A DNA stretch of 64,000 nt from Cypionkella sp049896245 (GCF_049896245.1 NZ_JAFCTX010000005.1:114202-178201); one strand, 5' to 3'. Shown: positions 1 to 9,435, numbered from the stretch's first letter. The notes: generated from the sequence alone by a model not told the origin. Numbers and translations: made by a program.

Positions 1-660
1 CACACCGACACCACCCGCAGCCACGACAATATTCGCCAAGGCGTGCAAGCGATGCTGGCCGCAGGCGCGCTGCCAGTGGTGATCGGCGGCGATCATTCGG
101 TGAATATCCCCTGCATTCAGGCGTTTGAGGGCCACGGCGATATTCATATCTTCCAGATTGACGCACATCTGGATTTTGTCGATGAACGCCACGGTGTAAA
201 GGTCGGCCACGGCTCGCCCATGCGCCGGGCAGCGGAAAAGCCCTATGTCACCGGGCTGACACAGGTGGGCATTCGCAACGTATCGTCCACCTCGCGTGAA
301 GGTTATGACGCCGCGCGCGCGATGGGCACCGATATTCTCTCGGTCCGCCAAGCCCGCGTTTTGGGGGCAGAAGCCGTGGTTGCCCGTATCCCGAAAGGCG
401 CGCGGGTTTATGTCACGCTCGACATCGACGGCTTTTGCCCCTCGATTGCGCCGGGCACGGGGACGCCGAGCCACGGTGGTTTCCTCTATTACGAAGTGCT
501 GGAAATGCTCCAAGCGATTGCCAAAAACCACGAGGTGGTCGGCATGGATCTGGTCGAGGTCGCCCCCGATTATGACCCCACGCAATCAACGAGCATCCTC
601 GCTGCACAGATATTGCTGAACTTCCTGGGCTTCGTCTTCCACGCGCGCGGGGTAAAGTAA
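1..660 (+). CDS. speB: Agmatinase / arginase-family ureohydrolase, 3' part
   Basis: The reading frame is open from the first base, so the start lies outside the window; 219 codons are present. Ureohydrolase family, binuclear manganese enzymes that hydrolyse guanidino compounds. Visible motifs are GGDHS, DAHLDF, LDIDGF and GMDLVEVAP, which together supply the metal-binding His and Asp residues. Agmatinase would convert agmatine to putrescine and urea in the cytoplasm. The DxD motif is followed by FCPS rather than the commoner LDPA; that position is not a metal ligand in characterised members. Guanidinobutyrase or another ureohydrolase specificity cannot be excluded from the fragment. A homospermidine synthase, which consumes putrescine, is encoded about 11 kb downstream. 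Confidence 0.85.
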   Translation, partial: HTDTTRSHDNIRQGVQAMLAAGALPVVIGGDHSVNIPCIQAFEGHGDIHIFQIDAHLDFVDERHGVKVGHGSPMRRAAEKPYVTGLTQVGIRNVSSTSREGYDAARAMGTDILSVRQARVLGAEAVVARIPKGARVYVTLDIDGFCPSIAPGTGTPSHGGFLYYEVLEMLQAIAKNHEVVGMDLVEVAPDYDPTQSTSILAAQILLNFLGFVFHARGVK

Positions 661-662
661 GC

Positions 663-709
663 CGAATTCCGTAACGGAATTCGTACACGATTTCCGTCTT
701 CGGAAATCG
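663..709. repeat. Tandem double hairpin after the agmatinase gene
   Basis: Two perfect short inverted repeats sit 4 nt apart. Arms 663-671 and 675-683 (CGAATTCCG / CGGAATTCG) enclose a 3-nt loop; arms 688-696 and 701-709 (CGATTTCCG / CGGAAATCG) enclose a 4-nt loop. It lies between the convergent agmatinase and AEC transporter genes, where a bidirectional terminator would be expected, but no T-run follows. A diverged copy with the same two-hairpin plan is at 55257-55302. Confidence 0.7.
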
Positions 710-714
710 GCACC

Positions 715-1656
715 CTATGGCAAAATGTGCAACCAGCCCCAAGAGGTGAAGATCGACAACCCGGTCGCCACCAGCACCGCCGTCGCACTGATGCGTTTGC
801 CCACACCATACATATTGGCAAACATATAGGCATTCACCCCCGGTGCCATTGCCGCAGTCACCGTCACCGACCGCAAGCCATTGACATCCAGGCCAAAACC
901 CCAACGCCCCAAACTATAGGCAATCGCCGGATGCAGCAGCAATGAGGCAAAGCACACCGTCGCGATCAGCCCCTTATCACCCTCAGGATGATAGCGCAGC
1001 AGCACGCCGCCCAAGCCAAACAGCGCGGCTGGCAGGCCCGACTTCGCCATCATGTCCACCGCCGCCATGAAGAATCCCGGCTGCGGCACCCCACTCAAGT
1101 TCACCGCGAAACCGATCATCAGCCCCACCACCAGCGGCTGGGTAAACACCCCGCGCAGCACCTGCAACGCCAAATCGGCGTGATTACGGGTGTCGGCTTC
1201 ACGTGAGCGCGCCCATTCCATGAACACGATGCCAAATGTGTAAATCAACGGCGCGTGGATCGAAATGATCGCAAAGTTCCCCGCCAGCCCTGCGGTGCCA
1301 TAAGCACGCTCAGTGATCGGCACCCCCAGCAGCAGCGAGTTGGAAAACGTGCAGGCAAAACCGATCGCCACCGCATCGGTCAAAGGCCGGCCAAACCCAA
1401 ACCGCGCCACACAAAATCCGAACGCATAGCAAACCGCCGCCCCGGTATAGAACGAGATCAGCAGACCCGGTGCGAAGGCCGTGGCCAAATCCAGCGTCGC
1501 GACGTTCTTGAACAACAGCACCGGCAGCGCAAAACTTTGTGCATAGCGCATCACACCATCGACAGCACTTTCGCTGAACAGCTTCGCCCGGGCCGCCGCA
1601 TAACCAAAGCCAATCAGCAAAAACACCGGCAGAATAACGTCAAGCAACGCGCTCAT
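715..1656 (-). CDS. AEC (auxin efflux carrier) family transporter
   Basis: 313 aa, almost entirely hydrophobic, with about ten predicted membrane spans starting immediately at the N-terminus (LLDVILPVFLLIGFGYAAA). This matches the AEC/bile-acid-sodium-symporter-like superfamily, inner-membrane transporters of malonate, malate or other small organic anions; the substrate cannot be read from the sequence. Its start codon overlaps the end of the PhnP-like hydrolase gene by 4 bp (ATGA), so it is the last gene of a translationally coupled leftward operon. It converges with the agmatinase gene over the double hairpin at 663-709. Confidence 0.8.
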   Translation of the reverse strand: MSALLDVILPVFLLIGFGYAAARAKLFSESAVDGVMRYAQSFALPVLLFKNVATLDLATAFAPGLLISFYTGAAVCYAFGFCVARFGFGRPLTDAVAIGFACTFSNSLLLGVPITERAYGTAGLAGNFAIISIHAPLIYTFGIVFMEWARSREADTRNHADLALQVLRGVFTQPLVVGLMIGFAVNLSGVPQPGFFMAAVDMMAKSGLPAALFGLGGVLLRYHPEGDKGLIATVCFASLLLHPAIAYSLGRWGFGLDVNGLRSVTVTAAMAPGVNAYMFANMYGVGKRISATAVLVATGLSIFTSWGWLHILP

Positions 1657-2459
1657 GCGACATTCTCAAAGGTCAAGACCATGCCGTCAAACGCGGGTGT
1701 GACCCCCTGCGGCAGTTCCGCCACCAGCGTGTCGTAATCCATATCCAGATGCATATTGGTGATCACCGCGCGTTCGGGACGCGCCCGGTTGATCCACTCC
1801 AATGTCAGCGCCAGATGCGCATGGGTCGGATGCGGCTTGCGGCGCAACGCGTCGATGATCCAGCACTCAAGCCCCTGAAGTTGCGGCCAAACCGCCTCTG
1901 GGATCGTCACCACATCGGGAATATAAGCCAAGTCGCCAATCCGAAATCCCAAAGCCTCCATCGAGCCATGATCAACCACCACCGGGTCAAACCGGATCGC
2001 CCCGGCAGGCCCCGGCACCTCAAACGCCCCATGCGCAATGGTGTGTAGATCAAGGATTGGCGGATAGGGCGAGTCTTCGGGTTGCACAAACGCATAGGCA
2101 AAACGCGCCAGCAGCGCCTCTTGCGTCGGATGATCGGCCCAGACCGCCAGCCGCTGCCGCATGTTGAAGACAATCTGGCGCAAATCGTCAATGCCATGGG
2201 TGTGGTCGGCATGCGAATGGGTGAACACCACCCCGTCCAGCGTGCCAATCCCGGCATCCAGAAGTTGCTCGCGCATATCCGGCGAGGTGTCGATCAGCAC
2301 CCGGGTGATTGCATCGCCCGTCAGCCGCTCTACCAACACCGAGCAACGGCGGCGGCGGTTCTTGCGGTTACTTGGATCGCAATCACCCCAATCACCGCCC
2401 AGCCGAGGCACACCGCCCGACGAGCCGCAACCGAGGATGGTAAACCGCAGCGTCGCCAT
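1653..2459 (-). CDS. PhnP-like MBL-fold metallohydrolase
   Basis: 268 aa metallo-beta-lactamase-fold protein. The HSHADH zinc motif is at residues 81-86, preceded by GCGSSGGVPRLG (10-21), a signature of the PhnP/RNase Z-like branch. PhnP is a cyclic ribose phosphodiesterase of phosphonate metabolism, but no phn genes are near; in alphaproteobacteria this protein usually sits beside tatD and holB, as here, so a general phosphodiesterase role is more likely. The basic patch SNRKNRRRR at about residues 30-38 could contact nucleic acid or a phosphate. The start ATG overlaps the tatD-type stop by one base (TAATG), and the end overlaps the next gene by 4 bp. Confidence 0.85.
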   Translation of the reverse strand: MATLRFTILGCGSSGGVPRLGGDWGDCDPSNRKNRRRRCSVLVERLTGDAITRVLIDTSPDMREQLLDAGIGTLDGVVFTHSHADHTHGIDDLRQIVFNMRQRLAVWADHPTQEALLARFAYAFVQPEDSPYPPILDLHTIAHGAFEVPGPAGAIRFDPVVVDHGSMEALGFRIGDLAYIPDVVTIPEAVWPQLQGLECWIIDALRRKPHPTHAHLALTLEWINRARPERAVITNMHLDMDYDTLVAELPQGVTPAFDGMVLTFENVA

Positions 2460-3256
2460 TATGCCGCCTGCGCTTTGGCAGCCCGCGCGAACAGGCGGTC
2501 AAAGTTGGCTGTGGTGGTGGTGGCAAACTCTGCCTCTGTGACGCCAAACACGCCCGCGCCGACCCGTGCCGTGAAAGCGGTATAGGCGGGCTCATTGCGG
2601 CGCCCGCGATAGGGCGGCGGCGCAAGATACGGGCTGTCGGTCTCCAACAAAATCCGGTCCAGCGGCGCGCGAGCAAAAATATCGCGCAAGTCCTGTGACT
2701 TGGGGAAGGTCGCAACGCCGGACATCGACAGATAAAACCCCATCTCCAGCGCCGCTTGCCCCAAAGCCTCACCCGAGGAAAAGCAGTGCATGACACAAGA
2801 GTAAGGCTTTACCGCCATCCCCTCCGCCAAAATCCGCGCCATATCCGCGTCCGCCGCACGCGAGTGGATGATCAGCGGCAATCCAGTTTCCTGCGCCGCC
2901 TCAATATGGATGCGCAGCGACCGCTGCTGAATTTCTGCCGTCTCAGCCGTGTAGTGATAATCCAAGCCCGTCTCACCGATGCCGACAAACTTCGGATCAG
3001 CCGCCAGTGCCACCAGATCGCTCACTGAAACAGGGGGATGCTCCGCAGCACTCATCGGATGCACGCCTACCGCGTAAAACACCGAGGGATAAGCCCCCAC
3101 AATCGCCCGCACATTCGGCAAGTTGTGCAGCTTGGTGCAGATCGTCACCATCCGGCTGACCCCCGCCTCATGCGCACGGGCGATGATCTGCGGCAATTCC
3201 CCCTGAAAGTCCGGAAAATCGAGATGGCAATGGCTGTCAACAATCTCAAAAGCCAT
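2459..3256 (-). CDS. TatD family deoxyribonuclease/hydrolase
   Basis: 265 aa TIM-barrel metallohydrolase of the TatD family (metal-dependent 3'-5' exonuclease acting on DNA/RNA, cytoplasmic). Family motifs are visible in order: DSHCHLDF near the N-terminus (metal-binding His pair), GETGLDYHY around residue 95, HSRAAD, MHCFSSGE and ETDSPYL near the C-terminus. Length is normal. It lies 9 bp downstream of holB and one base from the PhnP-like gene, so all are probably co-transcribed. Many relatives carry metG between holB and tatD; here metG is absent from the cluster. Confidence 0.92.
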   Translation of the reverse strand: MAFEIVDSHCHLDFPDFQGELPQIIARAHEAGVSRMVTICTKLHNLPNVRAIVGAYPSVFYAVGVHPMSAAEHPPVSVSDLVALAADPKFVGIGETGLDYHYTAETAEIQQRSLRIHIEAAQETGLPLIIHSRAADADMARILAEGMAVKPYSCVMHCFSSGEALGQAALEMGFYLSMSGVATFPKSQDLRDIFARAPLDRILLETDSPYLAPPPYRGRRNEPAYTAFTARVGAGVFGVTEAEFATTTTANFDRLFARAAKAQAA

Positions 3257-3265
3257 GCCGCACCT

Positions 3266-4384
3266 CTAGGCGAGCTCTGCCGCCGTCTCATTGATATGCA
3301 GAACCATATCCATCAGAAGGGCGGCAGGGTCAAGGTTCACCGCCTTGCCGCGCCGGGCGCGCAGGCCTAAATGTTGCGCCACATCGGCCCAAATGCGGGC
3401 ATACTCGGGCGAGGGCGACAGCCGCGCGATCAGATCGCCTTCGCCGCGCGCAGCCTCGGGCGGCAGCTGCTGCAGCGTACCCGCCCGCGCCAGGCGTGCA
3501 AGAAACAAATCCAGCAGCGTCACGATCAACTCAAACTGCGCCTCGGCACCCTTGCCAGCCCCCGCCTCGGCCAAACTTTGCGCGCGGGGGCGGTCCAAGC
3601 GGGGCAGGGTGCCAAACAGCCGGATCAGGGTTTCATACAGCTTCAACCCGTCCAGATTGGTCATCCGAAACGCCTCACCCACCGAGCCACCCGCCAGTTC
3701 CGCCAGTGCCACGCGATCCTCGGGGGCAACCTCGCCCCCCGCCTGCGTCAGCGCATCCGACAGGTTTTCCGCAGACAACGACCCCAGCCGCAATTCGCGA
3801 CAACGTGAGCGGATGGTCGGCAACAGCTTGGCAGGCTGGTGCGAGATCATCAAAATCGTCACCTTTGCGGGCGGTTCCTCCAGCAGTTTCAACAACGCGT
3901 TGGCCGCCGAGACGTTCATTTCGTCAATAGAATCAATGATCGCCACCCGCCGCCCGCCATCCGCCGCCGACAGCGCGAAGAACGACTTCATCTTGCGCAC
4001 TTCATCCACCGAAATGACGGTCTGCAATTTGTCGCGCTTTTCATTCGGTGCGCGGCGCAGCAGAAACATCCGCGATTCCGTCAGCGCCGCCATGCGATGC
4101 GACACCGGATGGCTTTCGGGAATATCCAACATCTCCGGTGGCGGCGGTGCAAACATCCCACCGTCATCCTCGGGCGTCGCCAGCAAAAAACGCGCGATCC
4201 GCCATGCCAAAGTCGCCTTGCCCACGCCACGCGGCCCGGTGATCAGCCAACCATGGTGCAGCCTTGTGCCATTGAACGCCTGCAAAAACGCCGCCTCCGC
4301 CTGCGCCTGCCCGATCAGCCGCGCAGTGTGGCGGGGATGCGGCGCGCCCTCGATCCGGTCGGGCTCGGGCAGATCCTCGCTCAT
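3266..4384 (-). CDS. holB: DNA polymerase III subunit delta'
   Basis: 372 aa clamp-loader subunit, working with delta and gamma/tau to load the beta sliding clamp. The AAA+ fold is visible: Walker A GPRGVGKAT at residues 50-58, and the IRSRCREL segment containing the SRC motif characteristic of clamp loaders. The alphaproteobacterial form is longer than the E. coli protein and lacks an obvious zinc-binding Cys cluster. The start codon overlaps the tmk stop by 4 bp. The tmk-holB pairing is conserved across bacteria and supports the call. Confidence 0.93.
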   Translation of the reverse strand: MSEDLPEPDRIEGAPHPRHTARLIGQAQAEAAFLQAFNGTRLHHGWLITGPRGVGKATLAWRIARFLLATPEDDGGMFAPPPPEMLDIPESHPVSHRMAALTESRMFLLRRAPNEKRDKLQTVISVDEVRKMKSFFALSAADGGRRVAIIDSIDEMNVSAANALLKLLEEPPAKVTILMISHQPAKLLPTIRSRCRELRLGSLSAENLSDALTQAGGEVAPEDRVALAELAGGSVGEAFRMTNLDGLKLYETLIRLFGTLPRLDRPRAQSLAEAGAGKGAEAQFELIVTLLDLFLARLARAGTLQQLPPEAARGEGDLIARLSPSPEYARIWADVAQHLGLRARRGKAVNLDPAALLMDMVLHINETAAELA

Positions 4385-4995
4385 ATCCGCGCCAAAACGG
4401 CAGCCAAAACATCCGCCGCCACAACCTCAGCCATCCGCGCACCGGCAATCACCCGGAACCGCGTCGGATGTGCCACAGCCAATGCCAGAAAGCCATCACG
4501 GGCTTTTTCCTGCACGCCCAAGCCCATACCCTCAAAGCGCATTTCGCGGCCAGCCCGCGCCACTGCCCGCGCCAGTCCCTCTGCGGGATCAATGTCGATC
4601 AGCACGGTCAAATCCGGCTCCACCCCGATCATCAGCGCGTGCAAACGGTCAACCGTTTCACGCAGATCGCCACGGGTCAGGCCCTGATAAATTCGCGAAC
4701 TATCGGCAAACCGATCCGAGATCACCACCTCACCCCGCGCCAAAGCCGGGCGGATGGTCTTTTCCAGATGATCCCTCCGCGCGGCGGTGAACAGCAGCAA
4801 CTCGGTCTCGGTCGACCAGCGATCTGCGTCGCCCTCCAGCACCAGACGCCTGATCTCCTCGGCCCCGGCACTGCCACCCGGTTCGCGGGTCAGACACACC
4901 ACCAGCCCGCGTGCGCGCAATGCCTCGGCCAACAACCGCGCTTGGGTAGACTTACCAGAGCCGTCAATGCCTTCAAACGAAAGGAATACGCTCAC
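4381..4995 (-). CDS. tmk: Thymidylate kinase
   Basis: 204 aa, normal length. It phosphorylates dTMP to dTDP for DNA synthesis. The P-loop GIDGSGKST is at residues 9-17, followed by the REPGGSAGAEEIR segment and the DRF motif (ISDRFADSSRIYQG), which contact dTMP, and then the LID region. It overlaps the upstream carboxypeptidase gene and downstream holB by 4 bp each (ATGA), so translation is coupled along the operon. Confidence 0.96.
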   Translation of the reverse strand: MSVFLSFEGIDGSGKSTQARLLAEALRARGLVVCLTREPGGSAGAEEIRRLVLEGDADRWSTETELLLFTAARRDHLEKTIRPALARGEVVISDRFADSSRIYQGLTRGDLRETVDRLHALMIGVEPDLTVLIDIDPAEGLARAVARAGREMRFEGMGLGVQEKARDGFLALAVAHPTRFRVIAGARMAEVVAADVLAAVLARI

Positions 4996-6182
4996 GTCGC
5001 CGGAGCCTTTTCGCCCACCGTGTCAGCGCCCGTGTTATCGCCAAGATAATCAGCCTGCAACTTCTGGGCGGCAGCCTTCAGCCGGGTCATGAACCCGCCC
5101 GCGCCAACATCGGCCCCGGCCACCAGATCAATCCGGCGATCCGGCATATCGGGCAGATGCACCAGCAATTCGGCCAGTTTGGTGCCCTTCAGCACCGGCG
5201 CCTTGATCGGGCTGGTGTAGCTGACTTCGGCCTGCACAGCCGCGGCAGCCCCCGCCGGGATCAGCAGGCGCAAATCTTCGGCTGGCACCAAGGCTACGCT
5301 GGCCGCGTCACCCATGAACACCTCGGCCTGCGCCACTTCGCCGCCCGCTTTCACCACGGTTTTCAGTGCAAATTGCCGGAATGCCCAGTTGGCGATATTT
5401 TCGGCTTCTTTCGAGCGTTCTTCTGCCGAAGCCATGCCCGAGATCGCAAACACGATGCGCCGCTCGCCTTGTTTGACAGATCCCACCATGCCAAAGCCGG
5501 CCTCTTGGGTGTGGCCGGTTTTCAAGCCATCTGCGCCAATGCCCAAGGCCAGCAAGGGGTTACGATTGTTGGCATTGGCGGGCGCGCGGTTTTTGTAGTT
5601 GAATTCGGTCTGCGAAAACACCGGGTATAGATCAGGGTAAGTGGTGATCAGATGCACCGACAGCAGGCCCAGATCCTTCATGCTCATCCGTTGGCCCGGG
5701 TCTGGCCAGCCCGATGAATTGGCGAAGGTCGAGTTTTCCAGACCCAAAACCTTTGCGCGCTCGTTCATTTTCTTGGCAAATTCAGCCTCGCTGCCCTCTA
5801 GCCCTTCGGCGACCACGGTGCAGGCGTCATTGCCCGAGTTCACCACCATACCTTGGATCAGATCGCTGACCGTGGGGCGGTCATTGCGCTGCAAGAACAT
5901 GGTCGAGCCGTTCAAATCGGTGAACTTCATCGCTTCGGCCGAGACGCCAAAGCTGGTGTCCATCTGCACCCGGCCATCTTTCAGCGCCTGAAACAGCATC
6001 TCAACCGTCATCAGCTTGGACATCGAGGCTGGCGGCAACGCCTGTTCGCCGTTTTTATCCATCAGCACGGTATGGGTGGTCACATCATAAACCCATGCCG
6101 CCGTAGCACTGGTTTCAAACGCCTGACCCGGCAGGCTGGCGGTCAAAAACAAAGCAGCTGCGGAAAATAAACGGAAGATCAT
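4992..6182 (-). CDS. D-alanyl-D-alanine carboxypeptidase (PBP5/6-like)
   Basis: 396 aa penicillin-binding protein of the S11 family, trimming the terminal D-Ala from peptidoglycan stem peptides in the periplasm. A Sec signal peptide (residues 1-21, ending GQA) precedes the catalytic domain. The three active-site motifs are present: SMSK at 53-56 (nucleophile Ser53, general base Lys56), SGN near residue 115 and KTG near 220. A C-terminal beta domain follows. It lies 4 bp downstream of the SPOR-domain lipoprotein gene, a pairing that fits a shared cell-wall role. Confidence 0.93.
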   Translation of the reverse strand: MIFRLFSAAALFLTASLPGQAFETSATAAWVYDVTTHTVLMDKNGEQALPPASMSKLMTVEMLFQALKDGRVQMDTSFGVSAEAMKFTDLNGSTMFLQRNDRPTVSDLIQGMVVNSGNDACTVVAEGLEGSEAEFAKKMNERAKVLGLENSTFANSSGWPDPGQRMSMKDLGLLSVHLITTYPDLYPVFSQTEFNYKNRAPANANNRNPLLALGIGADGLKTGHTQEAGFGMVGSVKQGERRIVFAISGMASAEERSKEAENIANWAFRQFALKTVVKAGGEVAQAEVFMGDAASVALVPAEDLRLLIPAGAAAAVQAEVSYTSPIKAPVLKGTKLAELLVHLPDMPDRRIDLVAGADVGAGGFMTRLKAAAQKLQADYLGDNTGADTVGEKAPAT

Positions 6183-6186
6183 TGGC

Positions 6187-7071
6187 TTAGCCTTTCAGGA
6201 AATAGGCGTCCTTGAATCCCGCCTGCTTGATTTTACCCATCAGGGCCTTGTCGCCGCGCGCCGTCACCGACCAGAAGCTTTTGCCTTGCGCTGTTTCTGC
6301 GCGGATATCAGCCGCGATCCCTGCGGCCTTCAACTGATCGCGCGCACGCTTGGCATTGGCCTCAACCGAGAAAATGCCAACCTGGATCAACCCGCCTTTA
6401 CCACTGGCAACCGGAGCTTTCGGTGCCGCCGGGGCAGGGGCCGCTGCCGCAGGTTTGCCGCTGGTAGGCATGGTTGCCAGCGGCGGCGCCGTCGGCTTGC
6501 CGTCCTTCGGTGCCGCGCGATCAATCGCCGCCGCCGCACCGGGGATCGGGTCCAGCGTTTCGGTGGCCACGGTTTCTGCGGCATCCAAAATCGGTTTCGT
6601 GGCATCGGGCGCGGTCTTCGCCGCTTCCTCACGCCGCAAAGCCGTCACCGAAACCTTGCCCGGCTCGCCCGCCAGCAAGCCCAAAGCCGCCGCCGCATCC
6701 GACGAGATTTGCAGTTTCGGCCCCGGATTGTCCAATTCCCGCCGGAACAGCGCGCCGATCACGAATTTGCCATTCGCGGTATTGCGCAGGATCACCCGCT
6801 CGGGGTCTTTCGCATCGGGCGAGGCCACCCAGACACCGCCCAGCGAGGGGCGGCCATCCCACAAGGCCTGATCGGTGGTATGGAAAATCGACGGGTCTTC
6901 CACATCACGGTCCACCAGCTTGACCGATTTTGACGCGGCTGGAACCGCGCCCTGCGCCGCCGCATCCGGTGGAGCCTTGGCAGCCAGCGGGCCCTTGCCC
7001 TCTTGGCACCCGGCCAAAATCGCAGCCATCGCCACCGCGATCATCAAACGTCGCATTGCCAAACTTGTCAT
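6187..7071 (-). CDS. SPOR-domain lipoprotein (RlpA-like neighbour)
   Basis: 294 aa. The N-terminus carries a lipoprotein signal with lipobox LAGC, modified Cys at residue 22. The middle is an Ala/Pro-rich linker, and the last 75 residues form a SPOR domain (GLIQVGIFSVEANAKRAR onward), which binds denuded glycan strands at division septa. This domain order and the dacC-like neighbour suggest an envelope or division protein; in relatives this gene is sometimes annotated as septal ring lytic transglycosylase RlpA, and the region around residues 55-140 fits an RlpA-type beta-barrel only loosely. A good ribosome-binding site (GGGGAG) precedes the ATG at 7071. It appears to be the first gene of the operon running to 715. 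Confidence 0.75.
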   Translation of the reverse strand: MTSLAMRRLMIAVAMAAILAGCQEGKGPLAAKAPPDAAAQGAVPAASKSVKLVDRDVEDPSIFHTTDQALWDGRPSLGGVWVASPDAKDPERVILRNTANGKFVIGALFRRELDNPGPKLQISSDAAAALGLLAGEPGKVSVTALRREEAAKTAPDATKPILDAAETVATETLDPIPGAAAAIDRAAPKDGKPTAPPLATMPTSGKPAAAAPAPAAPKAPVASGKGGLIQVGIFSVEANAKRARDQLKAAGIAADIRAETAQGKSFWSVTARGDKALMGKIKQAGFKDAYFLKG

Positions 7072-7236
7072 GCCCTGCTCCCCTGCGCGTATTATTGCTC
7101 GCGCTTTCCCACCTTTTGGTGGCTTTTCCTCTGCCGTTGACCGTTTCCGACCCGTTCACGCGGTATGATACAGTCTGGCGCAAGCGCAGGGAAGGGTGTG
7201 CTTTGCCTTGGGCGGAAAACCTTCGTGATCAGCCGA

Positions 7237-8346
7237 TCAGCCGAACACCCGCGCCGCCTGCGCCTCCAGCCTCGCCCGCTGAAACGCGATCAGATCGGCG
7301 GGCGGCTGTTGCAGATCAGACATCTTCAGCAGCGGGTCGATCACCGGGCTGCGCGTGCCCAGCAATTCTTCAACCACCGCCAGCCCGCAAAACGGCACAT
7401 AAATATCTGAATAGCCACCCTCATGCGCCACCACAATCTTGCCGCCACACAGCTCCTCCGCCAATTCGCAGACCTGATGCGCCATCGCGCGAAATGTCTC
7501 AGACGTCGCCATCATCCGCGCCAAGGGATCGACGCAAGACGCATCATAGCCCGAGGCCACCACGATCAGATCGGGTTTGAACGCGCGCAGCGCTGGCGTC
7601 ACCAACAGCGCGAAGGCATCAAGATAGGCCTGATGCCCGCAGCCCGCCAGCAGTGGAATGTTGAGGTTTGCGCCATGCCCAGCACCCGCACCGCGATCTT
7701 CCGCCCCGCCATAACCCGGCGGAAAGCAGTTTTCCTGATGTAAGGATATCGTCAGCGTATCGGCACGGTCATAGAAAATCGTCTGAGTGCCATTGCCATG
7801 ATGCACATCCCAATCCACCACCGCCACCCGCAACGGCCCGTGCTTGGCGCGCACCGCTTCCAGTGCAACCGGGATGTTCGCTAAAAGGCAAAACCCCATC
7901 GAAGCATCCGGCAAACAATGGTGCCCCGGCGGGCGCGACAGTGCGTAGGCCCTTGAGGACACCCCCGTTACCACATCCTCCACCGCGCGGCTGACCAGCC
8001 CAGACGACAGGCCAGCGATCTCATAGCTGCCCTGCCCAAATGGCGCGAAATGCGGTGGGATATTGCCACCACCCGTATCCGACATCGCCTGCAAGCGATC
8101 AAGATAAGCCACCGTATGCACCCGCAACAAATCCTCGCGGCTAGAAGGCTCAGCCGAGCGCACCACCAGTTGCGACCAGATCCCCGCCACTTCCAGCAGG
8201 TTCTTGAACCGCCGCTTCGTCTCAGGGTTCTCGGCAAATCCGGTTGCAGATGGAGGCTGCACATAGCCAACTGCGGGCATGAACAGCGCCTGCTCGCCGC
8301 CCGTATGCCACAGACACCGCTCGTCATGGTAGAATCCTGTGGCCAT
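7237..8346 (-). CDS. Class II histone deacetylase-like / acetylpolyamine amidohydrolase
   Basis: 369 aa zinc amidohydrolase of the arginase/deacetylase superfamily. The signature residues are visible: RPPGHH at 138-143 (catalytic His pair), DWDVHHGNGT at 178-187 (zinc ligands Asp180 and His182) and GYDASCVDPLA further on (third ligand). Bacterial members deacetylate acetylated polyamines or proteins; the substrate is not determined by these motifs. Start chosen at 8346 because AAAGGA lies about 8 nt upstream. The gene is divergent from the LpxR-like gene, and polyamine enzymes are encoded on either side (agmatinase, homospermidine synthase). Confidence 0.85.
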   Translation of the reverse strand: MATGFYHDERCLWHTGGEQALFMPAVGYVQPPSATGFAENPETKRRFKNLLEVAGIWSQLVVRSAEPSSREDLLRVHTVAYLDRLQAMSDTGGGNIPPHFAPFGQGSYEIAGLSSGLVSRAVEDVVTGVSSRAYALSRPPGHHCLPDASMGFCLLANIPVALEAVRAKHGPLRVAVVDWDVHHGNGTQTIFYDRADTLTISLHQENCFPPGYGGAEDRGAGAGHGANLNIPLLAGCGHQAYLDAFALLVTPALRAFKPDLIVVASGYDASCVDPLARMMATSETFRAMAHQVCELAEELCGGKIVVAHEGGYSDIYVPFCGLAVVEELLGTRSPVIDPLLKMSDLQQPPADLIAFQRARLEAQAARVFG

Positions 8347-8520
8347 CGCACATCCTTTCGCGGCGAAATTTCTTTTGTACTAAGAAAGTGTTTTCCATCT
8401 TCTTGCCATAGTGCAAATGCAACAACAGCAGATGCGCTACTGAGGTGGCGGTTGATTTATAGCATAAAAGGCGTGGTTTGTGGCAGGATAGGCCGCATAG
8501 TCGCGAAACTGAGGACCAGA

Positions 8521-9435
8521 ATGTTGAACTTTGTCAAAACCCTTGTGATTGCAGCCACACTTTGCGCGGCATTGCCCGCGTTGGCCGAAGATCGGGTGAC
8601 GCTCGGCTGGGGTCGCATGTTCAGCAATGACGCTTTGGGCGATCAAAAAGACCGTTGGCGTACCGGCGGCTATCAGGTCAGCCGCATCCGGGGACATGCG
8701 TGGGACGGCGCTTTGCCCACCACACCCGGCGAGATCCTCGAATTCCGCGCCTCTGCGCAGATCGTAGCGCCCGAAGATCTGGTGTCGCCGCCGCCCACAG
8801 ACCGCCGTTACGCCGCCACGCTGTCGTTCGGGCTGCACACCCAATTCGATTGGCGCGGCAATGATATCAGCGTCGGCACTGATCTGGTGTTCGTCGGGCC
8901 ACAGACCGGGATCAGTAATTTCCAGAAATGGGTGCATCGGATCGTCGGTATGGATGCGCCGACGGTGATTGATGATCAGATCGGCAATGGCATTTACCCC
9001 ACCGTTATTGGCGAGTTTGGCCGCAAGTTTGCCTTGGGTGACCGGGCCGAGCTGCGTCCCTTCGTGCAGGCCCAAGCCGGGGTGGAAAGCTTTGTGCGCG
9101 TTGGCGGCGATCTGGTGATCGGCACGCTGGGCCGCGATGATCTGATGGTGCGCGAAGGCGTCACAGGCCAGCGCTACCGCGCCGTGGAAGGCACGCGCGA
9201 TCAAGGCGTTAGCTTCATTCTGGGTGGTGATATCGCGCGGGTGTTCGACTCGGCCCTGCTGCCCGCAGACGGTGTGGCAACCCTGACCGAAGATCGCTCT
9301 CGCCTGCGCGCCGGGGTGCATTGGCAGGGCGAAAAGGCCTCGCTGTTTTATGGTGTCACCTATCTGAGCAAAGAATTCGATCAGCAGCCAGAAGGTCAGC
9401 TTGTCGGCGGATTGAACCTGAATCTGAAGTTCTGA
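8521..9435 (+). CDS. LpxR-like lipid A deacylase family protein (DUF2219)
   Basis: 304 aa. A Sec signal peptide ends at ALAED (about residue 23), then comes a predicted outer-membrane beta-barrel with alternating strands and a terminal Phe (NLNLKF), a classic outer-membrane sorting signal. The N-terminal GWGRMFSNDALGDQKDRWRT segment matches LpxR, which removes the 3'-acyloxyacyl chain from lipid A in the outer membrane. Start placed at 8521 because GAGG at 8511-8514 is well spaced and the signal peptide begins there; the frame is open further upstream but has no such support. Whether the enzyme is active cannot be told from the sequence. Confidence 0.85.
   Translation: MLNFVKTLVIAATLCAALPALAEDRVTLGWGRMFSNDALGDQKDRWRTGGYQVSRIRGHAWDGALPTTPGEILEFRASAQIVAPEDLVSPPPTDRRYAATLSFGLHTQFDWRGNDISVGTDLVFVGPQTGISNFQKWVHRIVGMDAPTVIDDQIGNGIYPTVIGEFGRKFALGDRAELRPFVQAQAGVESFVRVGGDLVIGTLGRDDLMVREGVTGQRYRAVEGTRDQGVSFILGGDIARVFDSALLPADGVATLTEDRSRLRAGVHWQGEKASLFYGVTYLSKEFDQQPEGQLVGGLNLNLKF

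Noticed and set aside
3291..4790. 499-codon open frame antisense to holB and tmk
   Set aside because: It spans two real genes in an overlapping operon; its Ser/Arg/Pro composition is the high-GC shadow pattern.
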